Below are positions 1 to 19,800 of a stretch of 64,000 nucleotides of DNA, in pieces. The notes beneath the pieces are model-generated. The model ran no database searches. It was not told the DNA's origin and worked only from the letters and a program-made list of their open reading frames with translations. Origin of the DNA: Paraescarpia echinospica (Eukaryota > Annelida > Polychaeta > Sabellida > Siboglinidae); contig CM034543.1 of NCBI GenBank assembly GCA_020002185.1, positions 7,364,000-7,427,999 on the forward strand. The letters run 5' to 3'. A program made the position numbers and the translations under genes. Every line of letters begins with the position of its first letter. Positions within the stretch are counted from its first letter, which is position 1.

Positions 1-447
1 GAAGCCAGAATCTGAAAGTTGCCAGTAATTAAAGTTTTTACATGTTTTCAACATGTGATGCCTAACATTAGACTGCAGTCTTTTCAACACATATTAATTA
101 TCATATAAATAAACTTTCTATGAAACAGCCAAACTGTTGGTGTGGTGGGTGCGTACGCACTACTCCACAACTGAGGAGAGTTCCGCTCGGTGGAAAAGAG
201 TTCCTCTCGACGTCTGGGGGAACTGTAGTTGGGTTTCATAGCTTCAATGGGGGTGCAGTTGGAGGCTTTAAATGACCCTCGGGGAGGGGGTGCAGTTGGA
301 TGTTATGGGAGTCTCACGACGGTGTAGTCAGAGATCTCGGGATGTAGAGGTATCAATGGGAATGCAACTGCTTTTTAACCTCATGGGGGTACAATTAGAG
401 GTCAGGGGTGTAGCTGGAGTTTGTTGCCCCCCTCCAAACAACATTGC
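1..447. other. intergenic, no gene seen
   Basis: No coding region that I can support. Around 240-400 there are imperfect G-rich direct repeats around the phrase gggggtgcagttgga, which look like a decayed short tandem repeat. Short frames here have no recognisable domain. Confidence 0.5.
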
Positions 448-672
448 TACGGGCCTGCAGCGTGGTACATATATATATATACATATATACACACACACAC
501 ACTCACCCACACCCACACACACACACACACCACCCACACCCACCCACCCACCCACACACACACACACTCACACACATTTATGAATATATATATATATATA
601 CACACACACACACCCACACATACACCGCCCACACCCACCCACACCCACACCTACGGGCCTGCAGCGTGGTAC

Positions 673-706
<34 letters not shown>

Positions 707-778
707 CCACTCACCCACCCACCCACACACACACACACACGCACACGCACACGCACACACACACACACACACATATTT
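448..778. repeat. compound TA/CA microsatellite block, duplicated
   Basis: Alternating (TA)n, (CA)n and CCCA-type runs. The anchor gggcctgcagcgtggtacat occurs at about 450 and again at about 656, so the microsatellite block seems to have been copied once in tandem with an offset of about 206 bp. All reading frames through it are repeat translations and not genes. Confidence 0.9.
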
Positions 779-789
779 ATGAATGTTCG

Positions 790-3300
790 GTAGACCTATG
801 CTACACACAGTCTGAGCCCCTATTCAATTAAGATTCATTGATGCACCCGCGAATAAGCCGCTTCTACTTGACATAAATGACGCGTCTGTCGAGATAGTGT
901 CTATCACGAACATAAACAACTGCTGTAGGCCTAACTAACACTATAGTTGTCTTCCCTGTTTCGTATGCTGGCTTCGAGAAAGGTAGGTCTCGCCCGCCTG
1001 GTGCGGCATCGCGCTACCCGTTTGCAGATTTGCAGACGATGACTCGATGAAAAAGACGTAGATCTAGTTATGCAATAACCTGCAGCACCAACGCAGACTG
1101 CGCCGACCCCGGCAGTGGGCATCGGCACGTTTCTTTATACACGTGACCCGTGGCCCGATCAACACGCGCGGCACATAAGCAACTCATCTGAGCCGATTTA
1201 GGCATGATTCTGTAGATTAATTTAAATGATTGCGATACATATGGAACTACTTTTATCGCAGCCAGTGGTGCCCGCACACGTTACTAACTCGTGACTTTGC
1301 AGAATCGCATTCTGAGAGTTATGCACACGGGCACGTACGTAAGTGGACGTGCGTGCATGTGTGCGTGTGCTAAAGACTTCCATTTCAAGGATTTCTTGCA
1401 CTTGTTTTTTGACTGGTGCATCTTCCAGTCAACTTTCATAAAAGTTAAATTCACAAAATTTACCTAAGTTGCTATACGTTAAACTTCGTAGTTGTGAACT
1501 ATAGAAAATTCGATCTGAAATGTGCTAGACGACTTCGGCAGCTGGTCGTTGTAAGTGTGTCATTGGGTTAGCACATCCATATTTATATAAACACGACAAG
1601 GAGCTCGCTAGATAAACGAACATGGTCTATCTATGTGAAGAAGGGGACATGACGTCATTTTGACCGCGTATTCTAGATGATGCGTTAATGGAATGGTTTT
1701 ATTATAGTGATTTTGGGTGAACTTCTAAGGACATTATGCAAACTATCCGGACATTTGAATTATACACTTTTACACGTGTTTCAGCCCCAACCCTTAAAAG
1801 ATTAACTCAAACGCCAACCTTAGACTCAAAGCTAAATGCATATTTAAGATAACGTTCTACAAGCAGCCAAAATTGCCTACAATTTGGCATCTGGCATTTT
1901 TTTATTTGCTCGGATGTAGCCGTAAATTTGCACTACACAGTTATTCAATATTACTAACCAAACATGCCGTAATATTTTCTCTTTTGGAATCATCATTTAA
2001 AATCTTCATAATGATGTTTGTTTTGTTTATAAAAAATCCAGTCCCTCTAGGAAACCTTGCGATCATTCCCTAGGATTCTATATGTCGTCAAACTCGTCCG
2101 TGGTTCGTGGTAAAGTAGGAAACTGTGCTCTGTGGAAGAAACCTCTTTGTCACGAGTGCCGTCAAACGCAGACTATGTGCATTCCTGAAATGCTGATATC
2201 GACGATGATAAATGGTGCGTTTATTATTTTAGTAGATATCCCTGACTGCCTGTTTCCGTTGACACTTATTTATGATCTTTAATAATTTATGTAATGATTA
2301 GGTGTGGATGCATAGCCTTGCGTTACGGATCATAACAGGGGCGGACACCTTTTATTAGCTGCGCCTTATATTATATAACGATGTTACGCTTACATATTAC
2401 GTAGGAGCCGGAACCGGGGTGCTTTGGGGACACATATTTTTGGTGGATGTTGAGGATAAGATTAGCCCCCAGTATTTAGGGAAGGGGTGTGCATTTTATG
2501 GTGGAAATGTTTGTGGGAGGGGGGGTCTAGAGATAGGATTAACCCCCCAATTGTTTAGGATAGGGGTTACATTTTCTTGTGCTATTTTATGTTTTCGGTG
2601 AGTCTGAAGGTGGATTTTTGGCGATCCTCACGGGGGTTCCAATTAGAGGATTCTGATGAGCTTCAACAATTGTAAACGCCTCCGCAAAAATATTCAAAAG
2701 CACCCGCCTCCCTCGTCATCCCAGACTGTTGTAGCGCGGCTTATTGGCGTAAGAAATCAGAAAGATCAGCAACACGAGTGAGATGTAATGAACTCGATGT
2801 TTTTGAAATATGTTATTGAGTTTGGTGTAATATTTGGCCAATAGTCAAACTGGTGCACCTCGTTACTTAACGGTGCAAATCACGAATGTAATGGGTGACA
2901 TTTTAATATAATATTCCACTTGTACATCCGACAATGAAACATTGGTAAAAGAAGATAGTGTTTTGTAATCTGTTTAATTCCGAATTTCCTAGGCTGTAAC
3001 AAACAATACGAACATCTTTCTTAGAGGTACCAAGTAGCCTTTTGCACACAAGCGGTAGATCAAACGCTTTTCCTGATGCAAATTATCTTTTCATCGAGCA
3101 TACTTATTTATATTTATATATATTAGCATTTTAACGTGTTATTTGTCTAAAAGTATTTTGTTATAACATGTTGTAGAAGCTTAAAGTACATAAGTAGGTT
3201 GATCGATCGCCAGTAAATGTAAGCTTACCTATTTTATGCCCGTCGTGTCTGGTGCAAACGCGTTCTAAATGTCTAAGTTTAGAACTAAGTGGGTTTTAGT
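790..3300. other. intergenic, no gene seen
   Basis: AT-rich sequence with short frames of 60-70 codons on both strands. None shows a domain, a splice-linked neighbour or a convincing start context. The GT-rich patch near 1330-1370 and the G-runs near 2410-2620 are low complexity. Confidence 0.45.
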
Positions 3301-3307
3301 ACCGTGC

Positions 3308-3563
3308 GTATGTGCGTGCGCGCGCGCGCGTGTGTGTGCGCGTATGTATAGTACTTATATATATATATATATATACGAGTTATACATACGCGCACGCATA
3401 TATATATATAATATATGTGTGTGTGTGTGTAAACATGTGTGTGGCATCAGTACGTACGTACATGAATAAATGTATAAACACATGCACACACGCGCGCGCG
3501 TACACACACACACCCTCGTTCGTAATGTCTACGTACGCACGCACATACGCACGCACATACATA
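3308..3563. repeat. GT/CG/TA microsatellites
   Basis: Consecutive (GTGC)n/(CG)n, (TA)n, (TG)n and CGCACA-type tracts. The frames on both strands are translations of simple repeats. Confidence 0.9.
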
Positions 3564-4254
3564 CGGTAAAATAGCCAGTTATTCCAAGAATTCCTTAATG
3601 TGTTATTTATCCCTGCGCTTCGACAATGACTATGCAAATCCAAATTACTCTTTTTGTTGTAGCCCAAGAACGGCGTTCCAAAACAAGCCGTTGTCGTTGA
3701 CACGTGCAGTGGTTGGATTTTGGAGAAAAAAACACCCTCGTAAACAAATCATTGTGATCGCGCTGTCATTCTGCGGCTATGTAGTTTCGTAATACAGTCA
3801 CCATAATAGATTTGTCGTCGGCATGACAAAAGGACGTAGGTGACACACAGCGATTATTGTCTGCAAAAAAAAACACTCCACGTCAATAGATCGTGTCTGG
3901 GAAGAAGGGCGATTTCATAACTTCGAATCGATATGCACAGTTCGGAGACAAAACTGACACCGCAAACACGTTGAAAACGCTCTACAAATCGATGCAGATC
4001 CGTCTACACGTTGTTACAGGCTGGGTTATGGACGCTGGCACGGATTCTGTTGTAGTCAGAATTGTCACACAGGCGTTTATTACTGCTGTTAATGGGATAA
4101 AAATATGTGGACATATTTTAAACAACAAAACAAAACACAAATATACAAGACATTTTTGTCTGGGGGTTAATAAATATGGGGAACCTACTCCACAAAATAG
4201 AGGGTTGGACGAATGGTTGGCTTTCCTTGCAGCGCGAATGATTAGAGTGCCTAA
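3564..4254. other. intergenic, no gene seen
   Basis: No supported feature. A 121-codon open frame at 3893-4258 begins at a GTG and has no recognised domain and no splice partner. I treat it as chance. Confidence 0.4.
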
Positions 4255-4773
4255 TTAACTGCGCCGAGCCGCGAGCATGCTGACAATTTATCATTTCGTT
4301 ACATAAATCATGCCTGGCCAGTTGACCGTCCGCTCGGCATGACTCAACCGGCCAGGCCAACCGCCCAGCTACGTGCAGCAGACATACTGCATACGTGCGG
4401 CTCAACAGCGCAGCGAGCGGCTTCCATGCTTTGTACAGGGAATTCCCGATGACGCGCTCGTCGCCTTGGGCGGGCGTGACTACGGTTTGTTGTCCGTGGT
4501 TACTGGAGCGCGCCAGCCAATGAGCGTCGGCGCCCGAGGTCGCGTGGTGAGTTATGCAACACGTGCGGACGTGCGGCCGCGGCAGTGATGCTTCGTGTGT
4601 ATCACGCGAATCAGAAATAGTTTTGTAACAATGTCAGAACTCACGCCGCTCAGTATTCGCACAGCGGCAGAGCTGTGTGTGTCCTGGCGGTCGGACATGA
4701 ATGAGCGCACGCACCGCTGATGTTATCTTGCCATTGTAGCGAATCGCCTCTGCATTACTAGTAGTATTTATTG
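4255..4773 (+). promoter_or_regulatory. CpG-rich 5' region of the LONRF-like gene
   Basis: From about 4255 the base composition changes abruptly: CpG dinucleotides become frequent (for example gtgcggacgtgcggccgcgg near 4562-4581) in an otherwise AT-rich neighbourhood. The tract ends just before the start codon at 4774. An unmethylated CpG-rich promoter plus 5'UTR is the natural reading. I see no convincing TATA box and cannot place the transcription start. Confidence 0.45.
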
Positions 4774-12466
<7,693 letters not shown>

Positions 12467-13120
12467 CTAGTCGGTTTGGTCATGCGACACAAGGTGGCGT
12501 TCCTGTTCCTGATTGTCGCTGTTCTGCTCGCGTTCACGATATTCGAGTGACCAACCAACAGAATTCTCAGTTGCTATAAACGATCTCAATCGTAGACGGG
12601 ATACATTCATGTACCTGTGATAGGTGGACATGATGCTAACCGCGATCAGTGGCACTAGTGTAGACGGACACTGTCTAAAACGACCAGTAATATAGCCGTG
12701 CACTGTCTGAAATGACCGGTGTTAGGTATGACATTGTTGGTGTGCTCTACATAGAAGACCTGTTGAAATCTAAGATCGGTGGACAGATGATAGCTTCGCC
12801 GAGCGAACTGTTGAGAACTTGTGTTCACCTCTCATCTTGCCACAGGACCATGGGCAAACAAATTAAATTGGACCTGAAGTCTAGCATTTATTTATATTTT
12901 TCGTGGTGATTTTTTATTGTGCGCATGACAATGCGTACATAAATATGCACGAAAGGTGTGTCTGTCCTATTTGTTATTTATTGTTTGAATAATCACATCT
13001 TGCAATGATGAAGACTAATTAATAAAATGTATGCAAAGCAAAAGAAATGATGTGGGTTACGGTGTCGATGATGTTGCTGACATTTTATGCGAATAAAGTT
13101 GAGTTAATCTGAAGTACCAA
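12467..13120 (+). other. 3'UTR of the LONRF-like gene
   Basis: Non-coding sequence after the TGA at 12464-12466. AATAAA hexamers at 13021-13026 and 13092-13097 are the likely polyadenylation signals, giving a 3'UTR of roughly 0.6 kb. The exact cleavage site cannot be seen. Confidence 0.6.
13021..13097 (+). terminator. polyadenylation signals of the LONRF-like gene
   Basis: Two AATAAA hexamers (13021-13026 and 13092-13097) in sense orientation downstream of the stop codon and ahead of the convergent COMMD5 3' end. Confidence 0.5.
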
Positions 13121-13399
13121 GTGTTAAAAGAAAGGAGATCCTCATGTTAAAGAGAAGGAGTATGGGATGTAGGTAACACTAAAAATTTTGGATTTTGTTT
13201 TAAAACGTCCATGCTGTTTTATGCAAACTGTTGCCACTTTGCACGGATCATAAAACATGTGGAATTGGTTTTAAAAGGTTGTTTTAAATAGAAGGGAAAG
13301 CAGGATATGATAAACTGGCACAAACAAACTCTGCCCAAAACAGAAAACTTGGCACCTCTGATCTACTTTATCCCAGAACAACTGCTACAATTACAGTAC

Positions 13400-13405
13400 T
13401 TTATT
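13400..13405 (-). terminator. polyadenylation signal of COMMD5
   Basis: TTTATT on the + strand is AATAAA on the - strand, about 425 bp beyond the COMMD5 stop codon (13831-13833). It would leave under 0.3 kb between the two convergent transcripts. Confidence 0.5.
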
Positions 13406-13830
13406 ACCACAACAACATCTGAGACAAAGGAATCATCTCCAAATATCAAATTATTACAAACGCTTGTAAACCATCTGCAATGGTTGTACTAGATTTAGGA
13501 TGTGTCAATTATAACTCGCAGAACCTAACGCAAAAATCGACGCTAGTCATTACACACATCCCACCCATTTCTACTACGAATACAAATGAAGTCGATGCAG
13601 TAGGAAACGATCGAGTGTTTGATTGAAACTCCAAGAATGAGAATGCTTTGGTGGCTTCATCTTCGACGACGAATCACACAAAGCACGTGTATAATCACGT
13701 GCATGAAACATCAATCTTGCTCCATTATAGTTTCTTGATGCAACTAAAAAATACGGGCCAGTGTACGTAGCTGCTGTGAGTTTAGCAATTGCTCATTGAG
13801 AGAATATGTTCACGTACAATCCGGGCTTCT

Positions 13831-16800
13831 TCACGTATCAATTTTGAGAACGTTCCGCTTTTCCAAATCTTCCATTTCTTTTAGGACAGAGGCGACACTG
13901 TATCGTAACTCCTGGAACTTGTTAGCAGGGATCTGTAACAGAAGAAGTCACCTTCTGCATTTTCTATTACTTTATATTATTAGTACAGTGGACTGTACTT
14001 TATATTATTAGTACAGTGTGGATTATGTACTTTATATTACTAGTACAGTGAACTCTGTACTTTATATTATTAGAACAGTGGACTCTGTACTTTATATTAT
14101 TAGAACAGTGGACTCTGTACTTTATATTATTAGTACAGTTGCCTCTGTATTTTACTTTACTAGTACAGTGGACTCTGTACTTCATATATTAATAGTACAG
14201 GGGACTCTCTACGTTATAGTATAGCACAGTGGACTGGTTCAACCCAACAACCCATCAACACATGCAGTGGCACTTGAGATATTGCGCATATATCACAAAT
14301 GGGCAACTTAATATGATTAACTGACGAGACATGCGACCAAGTTAGCACACACCACACTGTCAGGTTCTGGTATCCACAATAGAGTCAGCACACACCACAC
14401 TGTCAGGTTCTGGTATCCACAATAGAGTCACCACACACCACACTGTCAGGTTCTGGTATCCACAATAGAGTCAGCACACACCACTGTCAGGTTCTGGTAT
14501 CCACAATAGAGTCAGCACACACCACAGTTAGGTTCTGGTATCCACAATATAGTCAGCATACACCACACTGTCAGGTTCTGGTATCCACAATAGAGTCAGC
14601 ACACACCACAGTTAGGTTCTGGTATCCACAATATAGTCAGCATACACCACACTGTCAGGTTCTGGTATCCACAATAGAGTCAGCACACACCACAGTTAGG
14701 TTCTGGTATCCACAATATAGTCAGCATACACCACACTGTCAGGTTCTGGTATCCACAATAGAGTCAGCACACACCACAGTTAGGTTCTGGTATCCACAAT
14801 ATAGTCAGCATACACCACACTGTCAGGTTCTGGTATCCACAATAGAGTCAGCACACACCATAGTTAGGTTCTGGTATCCACAATAGAGTCAGCACACACC
14901 ACACTGTCAGGTTCTGGTATCCACACTAGAGTCACCACACACCACACTGTCAGGTTCTGGTATCCACGATAGAGTCAACACACACCACACTGTCAGGTTC
15001 TGGTATCCACGATAGAGTCAACACACACCACACTGTCAGGTTCTGGTATCCAAGATAGAGTCAGCACACACCACTGTCAGGTTCTGGTATCCACAATAGA
15101 GTCAGCACACACCACAGTTAGGTTCTGGTATCCACAATATAGTCAGCATACACCACACTGTCAGGTTCTGGTATCCACAATAGAGTCAGCACACACCATA
15201 GTTAGGTTCTGGTATCCACAATAGAGTCAGCACACACCACACTGTCAGGTTCTGGTATTCACAATAGAGTCACCACACACCACACTGTCAGGTTCTGGTA
15301 TCCACGATAGAGTCAACACACACCACACTGTCAGGTTCTGGTATCCAAGATAGAGTCAGCACACACCATAGTTAGGTTCTGGTATCCACAATAGAGTCAG
15401 CACACACCACTGTCAGGTTCTGGTATTCACAATAGAGTCACCACACACCACACTGTCAGGTTCTGGTATCCACGATAGAGTCAACACACACCACACTGTC
15501 AGGTTCTGGTATCCAAGATAGAGTCAACACACACCACACTGTCAGGTTCTGGTATCCACGATAGAGTCAACACACACCACTGTCAGGTTCTGGTATTCAC
15601 AATAGAGTCACCACACTGTCAGGTTCTGGAATCCAATATAGATAGAGTCAACACACACCACACTGTCAGGTTCTGGTATCCAAGATAGAGTCAGCACACA
15701 CCATAGTTAGGTTCTGGTATCCACAATAGAGTCAGCACACACCACACTGTCAGGTTCTGGTATCCACACTAGAGTCACCACACACCACACTGTCAGGTTC
15801 TGGTATCCACGATAGAGTCAACACACACCACACTGTCAGGTTCTGGTATCCACGATAGAGTCAACACACACCACACTGTCAGGTTCTGGTATCCAAGATA
15901 GAGTCAGCACACACCACACTGTCAGGTTCTGGTATCCACAATAGAGTCAGCACACACCACACTGTCAGGTTCTGGTATCCACAATAGAGTCAGCACACAC
16001 CACACTGTCAGGTTTTGGTATCCAACAATAAAGTCAGCACACACGACTGTCAGGTTCTGGTATCCACAACAGAGTCACTGTCAGGTTTTGGTATCGACAA
16101 TAGAGTCAGCACACACCACACAGTTAGGTTCTGGTATCGACAATAGAGTCAGCACACACCACACTGTCAGGTTCCGGTATCCACAATAGAGTCAGCACAC
16201 ACCACACAGTTAGGTTCTGTTATCCACAATAGAGTCAGCACACACCACACAGTTAGGTTCTGGTATCGACAATAGAGTCAGCACACACCACACTGTCAGG
16301 TTCCGGTATCCACAATAGAGTCAGCACACACCACACTGTCAGGTTCTGTTATCCACAATAGAGTCAGCACACACCACACAGTTAGGTTCTGGTATCGACA
16401 ATAGAGTCAGCACACACCACACTGTCAGGTTCCGGTATCCACAATAGAGTCAGCACACACCACACTGTCAGGTTCTGGTATCCACGATAGAGTCAGCACA
16501 CACCACACTGTCAGGTTCTGGTATCCAAGATAGAGTCAACACACACCACACTGTCAGGTTCTGGTATCCAAGATAGAGTCAACACACACTACACTGTCAG
16601 GTTCTGGTATCCACGTTAGAGTCACCACACCCCACGCTGATTATGGTAACACTGTATAGGTGAAATATCAAATAATTATTATCACTGTAGTGATTACAAC
16701 ACTGACAAACCCTTACAAGATTTATGTAACTTAGTTGTGAATTCTGTAGTTCCTACATTTATTCATTAATTCAGTGTGGACAAAATGAAACTAAAATATG

Positions 16801-19800
16801 CGATACACATTCCCTTTCACATCATTTCATTTACCCAAGTGAATCAGCTAATTAATCAAATTAAATTGAAATTGCTCTGACAGGAAGTGATTTTAATATG
16901 AGTCAACTTATTTATTGTAAAATTATTATATACCGATGAATTAGGCACAAAAAACTGGCAATCGTCCATAAATACAAGATTTTATGTTAGCTAAATATTG
17001 TACTATGCAAATTTACAAATACAAAGTATATAATTACATATATATATACAGCTGTATATATATATATAATTTAATTATCCATTAATACAGTTGTAAATGT
17101 TGGCAGTAAATCATCAATACCACCATCTGTAGCTAAAAGCTTTATGTGATAATCTTGTGAAATTGTGGTAGAAGACAGTTTATATGTATTTATTATCATT
17201 AAATCTTTAATATGTATTCATTATTTTTACATAATTTATTTTTAATTTAACTAATTCTCATATGTTTTTATAAAGTTATTATCATTTACATAACTTATCA
17301 ATTTGTGTGCATATAAATGTATTTTAAGTGCCTCCAAATGGATTTATCTGGATTTACGGTGCTATACAAATGTTCTTATTATCACCATCTGGAACACTGG
17401 TTAATCCGGACATAATACAATGGGGACAAAGTGCACAAATTAACAAGGTTTCACGTAATTCGCAATTGCACAAATGTTCACAGAAAATCCAGTACACAGG
17501 TGTTTTATAAACTACCTGTATTATATAAGAAGGCAATACATTCTGAGTTATGGAGTAACTATAAAAACAGCTAGGCAGTGGAGAGTCAATCATCATGCTT
17601 ATTCCACCTGACTGCTCATGACTCAGCACATTGCTGTCCCAGACTGGTTATGCAACACAATGATTTATGATGCATTTGCCACAATAACCATCAACATATT
17701 GAATTCAACCTCTAAAGACTGCATTGCCTTCCATTTTATACATTGGACGTACCATTACATAAGTGAAAACAAGGACAAACAGTGTTATGCTGTAGATAAT
17801 TAACATGTGCATATTAAACAAGGTCACGTTTCCCCGTCAGTGCAGCCTTGAACAACTCGCTCCTTATATAACAAAAGGTGAACGCAGATAGGAATTCACT
17901 AAAGAACCCCAACTACTGGCAAGACAGAGAACGGTGGCGACACCTGGCGAATGAGGCAAGCATGAATTGTGAAATGTAAACCAGCTGTGGTGGCACTTGC
18001 AAATATACTCTTATTCAGTTTTAAAATAAGTTATTAGCAAACAAGCATTGTGAACATACAATTTACTAACGTTACACAGTAATGTTTCCATGTAATAATA
18101 TATATATATATATTTAATTCTACTATGATACCTGTTTTTGTTTACTGAATGTATGCTTTTCTTTAAAGGAGATTGAACAAGTGTGCTTAGTACCACTAGT
18201 TCTCCAAGTTAACATGGCATACTGGGCAGTCGTATTTGTCCAGGATCTCGGACAAGAATCTACAGCCATGCAGCATATTAACGGTTTGTCATGTGAATGT
18301 CCACCGAGTGATCCCAATTGTGTCGTGTGTTGCATCCGTGACAGATTCCCCAGTGCCGATGGGGTGTACACTGGCTTCCAGGTCAGTCAGTTAACTTAAC
18401 TGACTAAAAACCAATGTAGAATGTAGGTTGCTCGACATACGAATATGGTGATGCCTGACTAGCTCTGCAATTGGTGATGGAACGGTGGGTGCCAGGGTCT
18501 GGCAGATATGGCATGAGTCTTCGGGCAACAACTCTTGATGCTTTGAGACAGGTTCAGTGTCGAGCATTCTTCGGTGAACTACATCGGTTTTGATATTGAT
18601 GACATCACTGTATGTGTTCGCTGTCTTCGATGGTACTGCATACCAGCCTCCTGACATTTTGCTGTACATCCGCATCTACCTATACCGGAGACAAAGTGAC
18701 AATTAGCATGGCTCTGACATGTATTATATTTTATATGTGATGACACATTTATCAAAAGTCAATAATACACAGTAATTGTATTCAATTCAACTTTAACTTT
18801 TAGCAGTGTCTATTACAAAATATATTAATTATCCAGAATTGTGACAGTGGTAGGGTTTCATTGTCTTTGTGTTGCTGATAGTCAGTGGCAGCCAGCTGAG
18901 TTCTTGCAACATACACCAGTTACTTGTTATGTACAACACAAGTTTGTGATGAAGTAAATCTGTTGATACACTGACATCAGCATTTTACTTGTTTAAATTA
19001 TCTATGTATCATGAGGACTGTTATATTATATACTTTTCATGCCATGTTTAATTTTTGTAAATTATCCTTTTTTATCACTGGTTTATATTTTCACAAATAA
19101 TTTACATTACATTTTCACTCCGTATGATGATTATACACCTGTACACATTGTACTAATTATGTTATAAACAACACTTGAGCAAAGTTAGTTCTGATACGGT
19201 GTAGTATCCAGTCCTCACGACTGCTCAAAGTTAGTTCTGATACGGTGCAGTATCCAGTCCTCACGACTGCTCAAAGTTAGTTTTGATATGCTGTAGTATC
19301 CAGTCCTCACGACTGCTCAAAGTTAGTTCTGATATGGTGCAGTATCCAGTCCTCACGACTGCTCAAAGTTAGTTCTGATATGGTGCAGTATCCAGTCCTC
19401 ACGACTGCTCAAAGTTAATTCTGATACGGTGTAGTATCCAGTCCTCACGACTACTCCTCACAGACTACTGCTCAAAGTGTAGTATCCAGTCCTCACGACT
19501 GCTCAAAGTTAGTTCTGATGTAGTATCCAGTCCTCACGACTGCTCAAAGTTAGTTCTGATATGCTGTAGTATCCAGTCCTCACGACTGCTCAAAGTTAGT
19601 TCTGATATGCTGTAGTATCCAGTCCTCACGACTGCTCAAAGTTAGTTCTGATATGGTGTAGTATCCAGTCCTCACGACTGCTCAAAGTTAGTTCTGATAT
19701 GGTGCAGTATCCAGTCCTCACGACTGCTCAAAGTTAGTTCTGATATGGTGCAGTATCCAGTCCTCACGACTGCTCAAAGTTAGTTCTGATATGGTGCAGT

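Noticed and set aside
3893..4258. 121-codon frame upstream of LONRF
   Set aside because: Opens at GTG, has no domain or splice partner, and runs into the CpG-rich promoter region.
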